Source of the DNA: Hormoscilla sp. GUM202
Lineage (GTDB): Bacteria > Cyanobacteriota > Cyanobacteriia > Cyanobacteriales > Desertifilaceae
DNA length: 64,000 nt
Direction of reading: 5' to 3'
Assembly (NCBI GenBank): GCA_005518205.2
Contig: RFFC02000005.1
Span: 27,082-91,081, forward strand
Under the pieces are notes generated by a model. It was not told the origin of the DNA and did not search any database. It saw only the letters and a list, made by a program, of their open reading frames with translations. Position numbers and translations under genes: made by a program. This document shows positions 1 through 10,147 of the stretch, one piece after another. Every line of letters starts with the position of its first letter. The stretch's first letter is position 1.

Positions 1-87
1 TTGATCCGTCATGTACCGCACACGTTTAATAATGTAACGAAACAGTTCCCGGACGATCTTACCCTTAGTGTTATCCAAAATTTCCAT
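1..87 (-). CDS. Partial hypothetical protein, N-terminus only
   Basis: A minus-strand frame opens at an ATG at 85-87 and runs off the left edge, showing 29 residues that begin MEILDNTKGKIVRELF and are rich in Lys/Arg and hydrophobics. A GGGAG sequence lies about six bases upstream of the ATG, a plausible ribosome binding site. I do not recognise the family. So little is visible that this could be a chance frame; the ribosome site and the absence of stops are the only support. Confidence 0.4.
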   Translation of the reverse strand, partial: MEILDNTKGKIVRELFRYIIKRVRYMTDQ

Positions 88-1033
88 CAAAGACTCCCGG
101 GGGATTTTTGCCAGAATTGAGCCCTTGCAAGCTACGGCACTGGCGCTACGTGGTTCTCCATCTAGAACCCCAAGTTCTCCTCTGGTTGCATGTCTCTTAA
201 GTCACCGACCTCGTCACCACAACCCTTCCCTTTCTGGCAAACAGGGGGTGGGCCGCTACCACTCCAGCTTACCCCAAGTGGAAGCTTGAGACTCGTTTAA
301 TCAGATGCCCTATTCTATAATAACTGAGTATGATTGCTCATCCCATCTAGTGCAGCCCAAACAGTTGGCACGCGGCGGGTACGGGGCGCGATCTTATTGG
401 CATTATAACAGAGATTTTTCTATCTTTCTGATTTTTTCTTAATTGGCTCAATATTTTCGGGAATAAAGAGAAGTTTTAGGACTGGGAATCTAGTCGGCGA
501 TCGCCTCACCCTAGGCCGCTCTCATTTAAACCAAATAATGCTACAGATAATACCTGAAACTCTCTGGGCGAGAGAGTTTAGCAATCTCAAATTGAAAATT
601 TGTATGACAATTAACTATCTCATGTGATATTGAAAAAATTATCATGATTATAATTAATCGAGCGAAAATATTAATAAAAATCAAGAAATCAAGGGAGAGC
701 GAAATAAAGATTTAATATTTGTAGAAATAACAGCGCGATCGCGCAAATGATGTTATAATCATGATAATCACCTGTGTAAACTTTTGTTAAACTAGCTTAA
801 ACCATTTATATGAGGTAGTTTCGGGTATCTTGTATACTAACAACTGACAACTGACAACATAGTTGACAGAGCAGTCATCACCAACTCCTGCCATGGTCTC
901 ATACCCGTGGGGCTGTCCCAGGTGGACTCTGTATCGCCGGTGTTAGGGCAGCGATCGCGGGCCAACTCTATGGGATTGACAGCAGAAGAGATATGCTAAA
1001 TAAATCTGTTCCTCACAAGCTCCACCGTTACAC
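88..1033. other. Long intergenic region
   Basis: About 950 bases without a convincing gene. The part beyond 400 is AT-rich with HIP1 sites (for example near 730) and short direct repeats (CAACTGA-type, 840-860). The first 200 bases may be the leader of the minus-strand gene at the left edge. The small plus-strand frame at 68-289 has no family resemblance and is not called. Confidence 0.5.
976..1002 (+). promoter_or_regulatory. Possible promoter of the nitrilase gene
   Basis: A perfect -35-like TTGACA at 976-981 is followed 15 bases later by TAAATA at 997-1002, about 30 bases before the ATG at 1034. The spacer is short and the -10 is imperfect, so this is only a candidate. Confidence 0.25.
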
Positions 1034-1846
1034 ATGAAGTCATATCTAGCCGCAGCCATTCAAATGACCAGCGTGCCTGACCTGGAAAAAAACCTGGTAC
1101 AGGCAGAAGAACTGATAAAGGTAGCCGTGAATCAGGGAGCCGAACTGGTAAGTTTACCAGAAAACTTTCCCTTCCTGGGCAGCGAGTCAGAAAAACTGGC
1201 TCAGGCTGCAATTATCGCCCAAAAGAGCGAAAAATTTCTTCAGATAATGGCGCAGCGGCACAAAATCACTATCCTCGGCGGGGGCTTCCCCGTACCGGTA
1301 GACACGGACAAAGTCTATAACACAGCATTATTAATAGACTCAACCGGCAGTGAAGTAGCCCGTTACCAGAAAGTCCATCTGTTCGACGTCAACCTCCCCG
1401 ACGGCAACACCTATCGCGAATCTTTAACAGTCCAACCAGGAACCCAGTTACCGCCGGTCTACGCGAGCCCATCATTAGGCGTGATGGGACTCTCCGTATG
1501 CTATGATGTCAGGTTTCCCGAACTGTACCGGCATCTGTCAGATGAAGGTGCAGATATCTTGTTTGTACCAGCAGCTTTCACCGCCTACACAGGCAAAGAC
1601 CATTGGCAAGTACTGCTGCAAGCAAGAGCGATTGAAAACACCTGCTACGTCATCGCCCCCGCCCAAACTGGGAACAATTATGCCCTGCGCCAAACTCACG
1701 GCCACGCCATGATTATTGACCCTTGGGGGATGATTATCGCCGATGCTGGGGAAGCGCCAGGAGTGGCGATCGCCAAAATAGACCCCTCACGCCTGCAACA
1801 AGTGCGGCGTCAGATGCCTGCATTAAAGCATCGGGTGTTCGGCTGA
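1034..1846 (+). CDS. Carbon-nitrogen hydrolase (nitrilase superfamily, Nit-type amidase)
   Basis: A 270-residue cytoplasmic amidase of the nitrilase superfamily, which hydrolyses C-N bonds of small amides through a Glu-Lys-Cys triad. All three residues are visible: Glu43 in LPENF, Lys112 in YQKVHLFDV and Cys155 in SVCYDVRFPELYR. The length and the CYDVRFPELYR motif fit the Nit1/Nit2 branch (deaminated glutathione or omega-amidase type). The substrate cannot be fixed from sequence. It stands alone, 60 bases before the antiporter gene on the same strand. The ATG is the only good start after the upstream intergenic region. Confidence 0.93.
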   Translation: MKSYLAAAIQMTSVPDLEKNLVQAEELIKVAVNQGAELVSLPENFPFLGSESEKLAQAAIIAQKSEKFLQIMAQRHKITILGGGFPVPVDTDKVYNTALLIDSTGSEVARYQKVHLFDVNLPDGNTYRESLTVQPGTQLPPVYASPSLGVMGLSVCYDVRFPELYRHLSDEGADILFVPAAFTAYTGKDHWQVLLQARAIENTCYVIAPAQTGNNYALRQTHGHAMIIDPWGMIIADAGEAPGVAIAKIDPSRLQQVRRQMPALKHRVFG

Positions 1847-1906
1847 ACGCAGATTGGGTAAATCTGATTGCGCCCAATGTGTAAATAACCTGTACAGTAT
1901 ACCCCG

Positions 1907-3442
1907 ATGAGTTATAGGGAACCAATGGTTGATGCAATAGCCTGGATGACTACCTTCACCCCAACCAACTTTATCCCATCTGCGCCCCCCGGACAAGTCC
2001 TGTTGGCAACAGCAACTCCAACAGCGGCGGCCCCTAGCACTTCCATGGTACTGGCAGCAGTGCTACTGAGTTTAGTTGTTATTTACCTAGCTAGCAAAGT
2101 CGGCGGCGAGATTTGTGCCAGAATTGACTTGCCCCCCGTCTTAGGGGAACTGGTCGGCGGCGTAGTTGTGGGCATATCTGCCTTGAACTTGCTAGTTTTT
2201 CCAGAAGGAGGGGCCCAAAGTTCTGATTCCGTGATTATGGCCTTCCTGCAAGGGACAGGTAATCTCACCCCAGAAACCTCCAGCAGCGTGTTTGAAGCCG
2301 CAAGCGAAGTCATTTCCGTTTTATCGGAACTGGGCGTGATCCTGCTATTGTTTGAAATTGGTCTGGAATCAGACTTGAAGGAATTGCTGAAATCCGGACC
2401 CACCGCAACAGTCGTAGCTGTGACGGGGGTGATTGTACCCTTTGCTGCTGGTACAACTGGACTGATTTATCTGTTTCATGTCTCCATTGTCCCAGCGGTT
2501 TTCGCCGGTGCTGCTCTGACCGCCACCAGTATCGGCATTACGGCTAAGGTGCTAGCAGAACTACAACGTCTGACTTCAACTGAAGGTCAGATTATCATTG
2601 GCGCAGCAGTGATAGACGATGTCCTGGGCATTATCGTTCTGGCCGTGGTAGCTTCTCTGGCCGAGACAGGTGAGATCGAAGTCACTATCGTCATTTATTC
2701 GATTATCATTGCTGGAGTTTTCCTGATTGGCTCGATTTTATTGGGTCGTTTTTTGATGCCCTATTTTGTCGGGCTAGTCAAAAGACTGCAAACGCGGGGT
2801 CAGCTGTTGATTGCTGCCCTCATTTTCACCTTTATTCTGTCCTACATTGGAGACGCGATTCAATTAGAAGCCATACTTGGCTCCTTTACTGCTGGTCTGA
2901 TTCTGGCAGAAACGGAACTGCGCCGAGAACTGGAAGAGAAAATCATTCCCATTGCCGATATGTTCACGCCAATTTTCTTTGTTACCGTTGGTGCTAAAAC
3001 AGATCTAGGAGTGCTAAATCCAGCAGTACCCAGTAATCGAGAGGGTCTGATTATCGCTAGCTTCCTGATTGTGGTAGCAATTGTAGGAAAGGTAGTTACG
3101 GGATTGACAGTGTTTGGCGCAGAGGGCAAAATTAACCGCCTCGCAATTGGCGTCGGCATGATTCCCAGAGGGGAAGTGGGACTTGTGTTTGCAGGCGTCG
3201 GTTCGGCTAGTGGTGCTCTCTCAGAACCCTTGCAAGCTGCAATTATTATGATGGTGATTTTGACGACCTTTCTAGCGCCGCCCTTATTGCGGGTAGTGTT
3301 CGCCCTGCCAGCATCCGACACCAAGCCAGAAACTCCTACTGGGACACCGAAGAGTCCCAAAGCAGAAGGATCAGCTACCGTTCGGGAACAATCGGAACAA
3401 GAGTTAAGGGAGTCGGTCAAAGAGTCAGATCGAAGTAAGTAG
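1907..3442 (+). CDS. CPA2-family cation:proton antiporter (Na+/H+ exchanger type)
   Basis: A 511-residue integral membrane exchanger with about a dozen hydrophobic segments. An adjacent Asp pair, in AAVIDDVLGIIVLAVV near residue 245, is the ion-binding signature of CPA2 exchangers. The C-terminal 50 residues are hydrophilic and charged (Pro/Thr/Lys, then Glu/Ser-rich), a short cytoplasmic tail without a TrkA-type domain. Cyanobacterial members such as NhaS3 exchange Na+ for H+; whether this one prefers Na+ or K+ cannot be told. A second in-frame ATG lies six codons downstream, so the exact start is uncertain. Confidence 0.9.
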   Translation: MSYREPMVDAIAWMTTFTPTNFIPSAPPGQVLLATATPTAAAPSTSMVLAAVLLSLVVIYLASKVGGEICARIDLPPVLGELVGGVVVGISALNLLVFPEGGAQSSDSVIMAFLQGTGNLTPETSSSVFEAASEVISVLSELGVILLLFEIGLESDLKELLKSGPTATVVAVTGVIVPFAAGTTGLIYLFHVSIVPAVFAGAALTATSIGITAKVLAELQRLTSTEGQIIIGAAVIDDVLGIIVLAVVASLAETGEIEVTIVIYSIIIAGVFLIGSILLGRFLMPYFVGLVKRLQTRGQLLIAALIFTFILSYIGDAIQLEAILGSFTAGLILAETELRRELEEKIIPIADMFTPIFFVTVGAKTDLGVLNPAVPSNREGLIIASFLIVVAIVGKVVTGLTVFGAEGKINRLAIGVGMIPRGEVGLVFAGVGSASGALSEPLQAAIIMMVILTTFLAPPLLRVVFALPASDTKPETPTGTPKSPKAEGSATVREQSEQELRESVKESDRSK

Positions 3443-3538
3443 CAACGTCATCAGGTTTTGTGGTTTTTGCCTTAGCATTGGTCAGAAACATCTGATGACC
3501 AATGACCGAAGATTTTTGACAAAAAAGAGGAGCGGTTC

Positions 3539-5404
3539 GTGAAATTCCATTGGCTATTATCTGGTGCTCTAGGTGTTTGGCTGCTATCGAGTCCCGTACA
3601 AGCGGCTAACTTACAGTTTTGGCGCTTTGATGCTAACCGCAACCGCTTAGAGTTTACGACATCCAGCCGCGTTCAGCCCAGAGCGCAACTGCTCTTCAAC
3701 CCCACTCGTCTGGTGATTGATTTACCCGGAGTTAGGTTAGGGAGAAGCATGCAAGAGCAGCCGGTGAAAACACCGGGGATTCGATCGGTCCGGGTGGGGC
3801 AGTTTACCCCTGGAACTACTAGGATTGTGATTGAATTGATTCGGGGTTATACCCTCGACCCACAACAAGTCAGATTTCAAGGAGCTACTCCGAGCCAGTG
3901 GCTAGTTCAATTACCGACTCCCCAACCCTTAAATCTATCTCCCCCCGCCCCACAGGCTCCACCTGTATATCCTCCGCTAGAGGTGGAGCCTTTCGATCCA
4001 CCGTTAAATCCTGGTACTCGACCAGCCCCTACGATGTCCGCCGGGAGCGCTACTCGCACTACCCAGCGGACATCGGAGAGTGATATACCTAGATCGAGAA
4101 TTCAAGTGGAAAATCTGCGGGTGACGAACGGTGGGTTTTTCATTAGCACCCGGGGGGAAACTCCAGAAATTAAAAAGGTAGAGCGCAGTAAAAATGGCAC
4201 GGAAATTAATATTGACCTACCGGGAGCAAGCATCGATCCTAATCTGAGGCAGCGAGAATTATCGATCGACAGCAAAGGTGTTAAAAAGGTCAGACTCTCT
4301 CAAGTTGAAACCTCACCTCCCGTTACTCGTATTACTCTTTCTGTCACAGAAGATAGCCCCAATTGGCGGGCCCAGATGATCGGGAACGCGATTATACTCT
4401 TACCCAAAGGTGGCAGTCCTGCTTTGCCCTCTTCTGGTCAGCCTTGGCCAGTTGGAGAACAGTTAGCTAGCGCCGATCCTGGGTCTGACCAAACTGCCAC
4501 CATACAGTCGGTTCAACTGTTTGGATCTCGACTGATAATCAGGACCGAGCGCCCGGTGAATGCTATGGGTAGATGGGAAACACCCGCAGTCTACAAGCTG
4601 ACAATCTCTCGGGCACGACTGAGTAGCCAAACTAGAACACCCCAGTTAAATTCAACTGGTCCCTTGTCAGACCTGAGTATAGAGCAGTCAGATATTAACA
4701 GAGTAGTGATTTCCTTGCGCCCAGTTTATGGTGTGACAATTGCAAATTTCAGTCAGTCTGGTCAATATCTGTCTCTACCACTGTCACCCATTGCCACCAG
4801 AAATCCTCCCGTCCCGCCGGTGACTACTCCCAGGGGTCCGATCGTGATTGATGTGCCACCTAATGAGCGCCTTGTCGTGGTGGTCGATCCCGGTCATGGT
4901 GGAGGCGATCCCGGTGCTATTGGCATTGACGGCTTGCAAGAAAAACAGGTAGTTTTGGATATCTCTCTACAAGTGGCAACAATCTTGCAGCAAAAAGGCA
5001 TCCTTGCACTGCTGACTCGCGATGATGACCGGGAAATTGACTTGCAACTTCGGGTGGATTTTGCCGAACGGGTCAATGCTAGTTTATTTGTGAGCATCCA
5101 CGCTAACGCGATTAGTCTCAGTCGTCCCGATGTGAATGGGCTAGAGACCTATTACTATGATACTGGCGTCCGCCTGGCCAGGACTATCCACGACAGCATT
5201 CTGCAACGCACTGGCATTTCAGACCGGAGAGTGCGGCGAGCCAGATTTTACGTTCTCAGGAAAACTTCTATGCCCGCCGTCTTAGTGGAAACTGGGTTTG
5301 TAACTGGTGCTGATGATGCGCCTAGATTAAGGAATCCAGCTTGCCGCCGCCGCATGGCTGAGGCGATCGCGGAGGGGATTGTTCGGTATCTGCGGCAAAA
5401 TTAG
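3539..5404 (+). CDS. amiC: N-acetylmuramoyl-L-alanine amidase with AMIN domains
   Basis: A 621-residue exported cell-wall hydrolase that cleaves the amide between muramic acid and the stem peptide, used for septal splitting in filamentous cyanobacteria. A signal peptide ends near residue 23 (VQA-AN). Two clear AMIN domains (about 28-125 and 185-285) and a weaker third-like segment (about 320-410) target it to the wall or septum, joined by a Pro-rich linker. The Amidase_3 domain occupies about 440-620, with VVDPGHGGGDPGAIG, SIHANAI and VLVETGFV supplying Zn ligands and the catalytic Glu. The start is GTG after AGAGGAG. It lies directly before murI, forming a peptidoglycan gene pair. Confidence 0.95.
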   Translation: MKFHWLLSGALGVWLLSSPVQAANLQFWRFDANRNRLEFTTSSRVQPRAQLLFNPTRLVIDLPGVRLGRSMQEQPVKTPGIRSVRVGQFTPGTTRIVIELIRGYTLDPQQVRFQGATPSQWLVQLPTPQPLNLSPPAPQAPPVYPPLEVEPFDPPLNPGTRPAPTMSAGSATRTTQRTSESDIPRSRIQVENLRVTNGGFFISTRGETPEIKKVERSKNGTEINIDLPGASIDPNLRQRELSIDSKGVKKVRLSQVETSPPVTRITLSVTEDSPNWRAQMIGNAIILLPKGGSPALPSSGQPWPVGEQLASADPGSDQTATIQSVQLFGSRLIIRTERPVNAMGRWETPAVYKLTISRARLSSQTRTPQLNSTGPLSDLSIEQSDINRVVISLRPVYGVTIANFSQSGQYLSLPLSPIATRNPPVPPVTTPRGPIVIDVPPNERLVVVVDPGHGGGDPGAIGIDGLQEKQVVLDISLQVATILQQKGILALLTRDDDREIDLQLRVDFAERVNASLFVSIHANAISLSRPDVNGLETYYYDTGVRLARTIHDSILQRTGISDRRVRRARFYVLRKTSMPAVLVETGFVTGADDAPRLRNPACRRRMAEAIAEGIVRYLRQN

Positions 5405-5442
5405 TCATGTCGGGCCTGGGAAGTTACAGAGGACACAGACAG

Positions 5443-6282
5443 ATGCAAAACGGACGGATTGGTATTTTTGACAGCGGTGTTGGTGGTTTGACCGTTTTAA
5501 GAGAGCTTTACTGGCAACTACCTGGGGAGTCGATTCTTTATTTTGCCGATACGGCTCGACTTCCCTATGGCACCCGAGAACCGGTCCAAATCCAACAGTT
5601 TGTCCGCGAGATTCTGACCTGGATGGTACAGCAGCAGGTTAAAATGGTGGTAATGGCTTGCAACACTAGCGACGCTTTAGCTCTGGAAGTCCTGCGCTCA
5701 GAATTCGACCTCCCCATTATCGGACTCATCTTACCCGGAAGCCGCGCTGCTGTCCGTTCTGGAAAGCGGATTGGTGTTATCGCCACTCCAGCTACCGTGA
5801 AGAGCAATACCTATCGTCGGGCTATCCTAGAACTTGACCCAACTGTCCAAGTTTGGCAAGTAGCCTGTCCCGAGTTTGTGCCTCTAATCGAGCAAAACAG
5901 GATTAATCACCCCTACACCAGGCAAGTAGCACGAGCATATCTGGCTCCTTTGCTGGAACAGCAAATTGATACCCTCGTTTACGGCTGCACTCATTATCCA
6001 CTCATGGCACCAGTGCTCCGCCGGATTTTACCCCACTCAGTGCAGTTAGTTGACCCAGCTGTACATGTAGTTGCCGCGGCCGCTCAAGAACTAGACCTGT
6101 TAGGATACAGAAATCCTCGCCCTCTTTTACCAACCCGGTTTGGAGTCAGCGGCTCTCCGGAGCTGTTTGCCCAATTGTCAGTTCAGTGGCTAGGTTGTAC
6201 AATTAAGGTGGAACATGTAAATCTCACAAAAGTTCGAGCCCAGCCAGCTGAGATCTCATCTCGTGCGCAATCTCAAATCTGA
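5443..6282 (+). CDS. murI: Glutamate racemase
   Basis: A cytoplasmic enzyme that converts L- to D-glutamate for peptidoglycan precursors. The N-terminal IGIFDSGVGGLTVLREL motif and the two catalytic cysteines, in ACNTSDA (usually ACNTA/S) and GCTHYPL, are visible. I chose the ATG at 5443 because an AGAGGA ribosome site precedes it and the family usually begins a few residues before IGIFDSG. An in-frame ATG at 5407, two bases after the amiC stop, would add 12 residues. The amiC-murI order suggests one wall-synthesis transcript. Confidence 0.95.
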   Translation: MQNGRIGIFDSGVGGLTVLRELYWQLPGESILYFADTARLPYGTREPVQIQQFVREILTWMVQQQVKMVVMACNTSDALALEVLRSEFDLPIIGLILPGSRAAVRSGKRIGVIATPATVKSNTYRRAILELDPTVQVWQVACPEFVPLIEQNRINHPYTRQVARAYLAPLLEQQIDTLVYGCTHYPLMAPVLRRILPHSVQLVDPAVHVVAAAAQELDLLGYRNPRPLLPTRFGVSGSPELFAQLSVQWLGCTIKVEHVNLTKVRAQPAEISSRAQSQI

Positions 6283-7037
6283 TCTGTCGAAATTCTGCCC
6301 CGCGCCCTAGCGGACAGAACTGCGCGTTAGCGAAGCAGAACGATTTATCTTCCTTCGCGACCAATTGACACCTCGTTGTGCCAGAATTAATATCAGATAA
6401 ACTACACAGATATAAGCCGTGGCCAGAACGGGAATTATCATGGGAAGATCTTTATAAATCATAAGTACATGGACAAAATTAATTTCACACACTCTCTCGC
6501 GCTAGTCTCCATATCCGGAGCATGTCGCCCATGGCTATGTGCAATTATTTTTGTCTAACTACTTAGCACAGTTACACGGATAGCGGAGAGCAAACTGTTA
6601 GGGTATTTCAAATTCTATGGATCGCCAAACCTCGCCCTTGACTAGCACTGGCGCAGGTATATGCTTACGGCCACAATAATTTAACCTGTGGCGGATCCAC
6701 AGATATCATAGCCGCAATAAACTAACCCATCAGACTTAAGACCTTTGACTAAGAACTGGACTGAGGACTTGACAACCCACCTTGAAAAGGAAGTTTGTGA
6801 TTGCCTAGATCGACCGCGAGTGTTTGAACTGTCATCGGAGATGATCGCCGGTCAGTCTCGATCGGGTTAAATAAATTTGAAATCCTTAATAATTAAAATA
6901 ACACAAAATTTCCTGCGGCTGTAGTTAATTTTGAGAAAAAGTTAACAAATCTTAATATTAGCTGTCAGATGCCGCCGGTTTGGCTTAGAATAGAGGAAAT
7001 ATGTAATTCGTAACCTAGCGCTAGAGTCGGCTGATCC
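6283..7037. other. Intergenic region upstream of the prenyl diphosphate synthase
   Basis: About 750 bases without a supported gene. It begins with a GC-rich stretch (6290-6345) resembling dispersed short repeats in this genome, then becomes AT-rich. A TAGAAT at 6986-6991 could be a -10 element for the downstream gene, but no good -35 is visible. Confidence 0.45.
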
Positions 7038-8009
7038 ATGACCGATCGCACAAAAATATTTTATCCGGTGGAAGCAGACCTGCTTTTGCTGACGGAAAAC
7101 TTGAAGCAGCTTGTTCCTGCTCGTCACCCGATCCTGTACGCAGCGGCAGAACACCTATTCGGCGCAGAGGGAAAAGGGGTAAGACCGGCGATAGTCCTGT
7201 TGGTCTCGCGGACAACAATGCCGAACCAGGATATTACCCAACGCCACAGAAAGCTGGCGGAAATTACAGAGATGATCCACACGGCTAGTCTGGTACATGA
7301 TGATGTGGTGGACGAATCAGAAGTGCGTCGCGGCATACCGACGGTACATAGCCGTTTTGGCAACCGCATCGCAGTGTTAGCAGGAGATTTCCTGTTCGCC
7401 CAATCTTCCTGGTATTTGGCTTCCTTGGATAACCTGGAGGTGGTCAAACTGCTATCAGAGGTGATTATGGATCTGGCGGAAGGGGAAATTCGACAGGGAC
7501 TAAATCGATTTGATACGAGTTTGTCAATTGAGGCTTACCTGGAAAAGAGTTATTATAAAACGGCTTCTTTGATTGCTAATAGCTGTAAGGCTGCCGCAGT
7601 ACTCAGTGAGGTGTCTCCGGAAATAGCGGAAAATTTATATCAATATGGCCGTCATCTGGGACTGGCTTTCCAAGTTGTCGATGATATTCTCGATTTCACT
7701 GGTTCAACTAAAACTTTAGGAAAACCAGCAGGTTCGGACCTCTGTAGTGGAAACTTGACAGCACCAGTCTTATATGCTCTGGAAGAAAAACCCTACCTGG
7801 AAGCAATGATTTCCCAAGAGTTCACTCAATCAGAAGACTTGGAAAAGGCTGTGGCTGTGATTAAAGAAAGTAATGGCATCAAGCGTTCTCAGGAATTAGC
7901 TGCATACCACGCCAGTAGCGCTATCGATTGTTTAGCTTCTTTACCACCCTCTGACTCTCGCCAAGCTCTAAGGGAGCTGGCTGATTACGTTTTGATTCGT
8001 ATATATTAG
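7038..8009 (+). CDS. sds: Solanesyl-type all-trans polyprenyl diphosphate synthase
   Basis: A 323-residue trans-prenyltransferase that extends allylic diphosphates with IPP to make the long side chain of plastoquinone. Both Asp-rich motifs are present: DDVVD at residues 88-92 in LVHDDVVDES, and VVDDILDF near 215. The GKGVRP motif near residue 45 is the IPP-binding region. Length and sequence match the cyanobacterial Sds/SolP group rather than the shorter GGPP synthase. It is monocistronic; a decayed insertion sequence follows it. Confidence 0.92.
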   Translation: MTDRTKIFYPVEADLLLLTENLKQLVPARHPILYAAAEHLFGAEGKGVRPAIVLLVSRTTMPNQDITQRHRKLAEITEMIHTASLVHDDVVDESEVRRGIPTVHSRFGNRIAVLAGDFLFAQSSWYLASLDNLEVVKLLSEVIMDLAEGEIRQGLNRFDTSLSIEAYLEKSYYKTASLIANSCKAAAVLSEVSPEIAENLYQYGRHLGLAFQVVDDILDFTGSTKTLGKPAGSDLCSGNLTAPVLYALEEKPYLEAMISQEFTQSEDLEKAVAVIKESNGIKRSQELAAYHASSAIDCLASLPPSDSRQALRELADYVLIRIY

Positions 8010-8039
8010 TGGCGTTGTAAATTGAGAATAGCGCAGCGT

Positions 8040-8110
8040 GTTCCCAGGCGGTCCCCAGGGAACGAGGAGAAGGGAAAGTTGAAAAGGGAAAGTTGAAAAG
8101 GGAAAGTTGT
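8040..8110. repeat. Short hairpin followed by a 14-bp tandem repeat
   Basis: GTTCCC...GGGAAC forms an inverted repeat at 8040-8063. It is followed by three copies of a 14-base unit (GGGAAAGTTGAAAA) starting at 8072, 8086 and 8100. The hairpin could act as the sds terminator although it lacks a clean T-tract. The GTTCCCAGG core recurs near 16240, 36690 and 46165. Confidence 0.6.
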
Positions 8111-8813
8111 TGATTATTTATTCATGTTCATAGCGCTCCCGCATCGGACACTTAGGATAGCCCAAGGTCGGGACTTGCCTCAGTTGTCAATGCCAGAATT
8201 TTGAATTGTTAGGCGATATCGTCGGGGCGCTCTCGGACACTCCGACAACATCAGCATTCGGCATCAACTCTTTCACCAAACTTTTATACGGTTTCCACAG
8301 GTCTATACTCACTTCTTCTATACCATTTAAAACCTCAGAACCCCATGAGAGCAATACTTTCCGCAAATCTTCTTGTCGTCGAGACGGAACTATTTCCAAA
8401 AGTTTACTATTAGAAATGTCTACCAAAACCGCTACATAATTTCCTTGCCCTTTCACCAATGCAATTTCATCGATACCTAGCTTTTTTAGTTCAGTCGATC
8501 GCGGTTGAATTTTTAGCTTTCCCACAGAAGATAACATTTGTCGCGTCGGATTCTTTTAAGTCATATCTCGCTGCTACATTCAGAAGATCTCCATTTAATA
8601 CTTCTCGAACCACTTGTTCGGCTAGCCTATAAGTATATTTGCCTTGCTACATATTCTAATTCCTCACTAAATGGTTTAGAGCAGCATTGGCACTTAAATT
8701 GTCGGCGATTTATTTTGAGAAAAACTTTTCATTCCAGGGCAAATCCTTAATTAAATAAGTATGATTCTGATGCAAATGCTGACTTTTATGATGACATCTA
8801 GGGCAAATCGCTT

Positions 8814-10147
8814 GGGTGCATCCCAGTTTGGTAATGAGTATTTTTGCTTAGTCGAGCAACTGACGAGATGATGTTAGGCTGAGATACCAGACAAACGTTC
8901 CCCCTGAAACGATGAATAGAGAGAAGTTGGCTCAAATACAAACTTATGCCTTGGCCATGGCCGCCTTGTTGTACGAGGAGGCTCAAGCGACTGTTCCAGA
9001 GGAATTGAAAACGCTCTCAGGGATAGAAGGCACCATCCGCAGGCAGTGGCTTCAATACGTCGGTCCAGAGATTGCCCTTTTTTTATCCAAAGTAGCAGTG
9101 GTACCACTGCCGGACGAGCCAGAGCTTTAAATAGCATTGTGGGCAAGATTTCAATCACCTCCAAACAAGCGGCCTATTTTGAGGTAAAGCCCTATAGCCA
9201 GTGGAGCCCCTATCTGGAGAAATGTTGCTTATTGCTAAGTGCAAACTCTTCCTATGAGCACGCCTCGGAAGATCTTAAGGTGCTCACGGGGATTAGCGTC
9301 TCCCGGGGAACTCAGCAACGGCTGGTGCAGCGCCATGATTTTGAGTTCCCGACGGTCTCCGAGGCCATTGAAGAAATCAGGCATTCACAAGAGAAAGAGT
9401 CTGGCCCAGAGCAAGAGTGGCCGACGGTCTCCGAGGCCATTGAAGAAATCAGCATCGACCAGGACAAAGAGCGCACTCCTTCCTTTGAGTTGACTCATTT
9501 GCCAGAATCCCTTGCCAATCTCGGTAGAACACCCAAGGCTAGATATACTTCCGATATTGCGCTTACGGACTCCCCTTGGTCAACCCTGTGAGTGGCGCGA
9601 TTACAAGGCTGTCAATCTGCATGACCAGGGGGTAGCGGCCTTTTTTCGAGACAATGCAGGACTGGTCAAATGGGTAAATCAGCAGCCCTTGGCGAATCCG
9701 CTTGTGTGTCTCGGGGATGGCCATGTTCGTCAAGAAATCCTCGATTGGTATCACTTAATGGAAAATCTGGAAAAAATCGGCGGGTCCGGCCAGCGACTGG
9801 CACGAGTGAAAGCCCTTTTCTGGTCTGGCAAGGTGCCAGAGGCCCTCAAGGAATTTGACGACTGGGACCATCCACGGGTGGACAATTTTAGGGCCTATGT
9901 TACTAAGCATCGCCATCGCATTGTGAACTATAGCTATTATCAAGCCGAGGGGATTTCCATTGGTTCGGGAGAGGTGGAATCAACGGTACACAGAAGGCGG
10001 CACGGCTAAAGCTTTCAGGATCGCAATGGAAAGCCGTCAATGTTCCCCAGGTTCTGCTGCATCGCTGCGCTTATCTTAATGGAGTATTCTCAAGGTGACA
10101 GTTGCGCAATGAAGTATTTTTACTCATTGCCAAACTGGGATGCACCC
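8814..10147 (+). mobile_element. ISKra4-like insertion sequence, degenerate, with 8-bp target duplication
   Basis: The ends are near-perfect inverted repeats of about 28 bases beginning GGGTGCATCCCAGTTTGG. AATCGCTT occurs directly on both sides (8806-8813 and 10148-10155), an 8-bp target duplication. Removing the element and one duplication rejoins the ISL3 transposase reading frame through its zinc finger. At 1334 bp with a broken transposase it cannot move on its own. Confidence 0.88.
8912..10009 (+). pseudogene. Broken ISKra4-like transposase
   Basis: Three frame segments make one transposase: 8912-9130 (MNREKLAQIQTYALAMAALL), about 9110-9591, and about 9545-10009. At least two frameshifts separate them. 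The last part carries DWYHLMENL and IGSGEVES, resembling the second Asp and the Glu regions of ISKra4 DDE transposases. A 32-base direct duplication (9349-9380 and 9420-9451) repeats PTVSEAIEEI within the protein. The segment that should lead from the first Asp to EWRDYK is scrambled by extra sequence. It is inactive by inspection. Confidence 0.8.

Noticed and set aside
68..289. 73-codon plus-strand frame at the left edge
   Set aside because: No ribosome site or similarity; composition (Ser/Pro/Arg/His) is typical of non-coding sequence, and it overlaps a better minus-strand start.
2860..3420. Long minus-strand frame opposite the antiporter gene
   Set aside because: It is the antisense shadow of a clear membrane-protein gene and has low-complexity Pro/Thr/Ala content without a family pattern.
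9512..10009. Stand-alone 165-residue gene
   Set aside because: It is the C-terminal third of a frameshifted transposase within an element bounded by inverted repeats.
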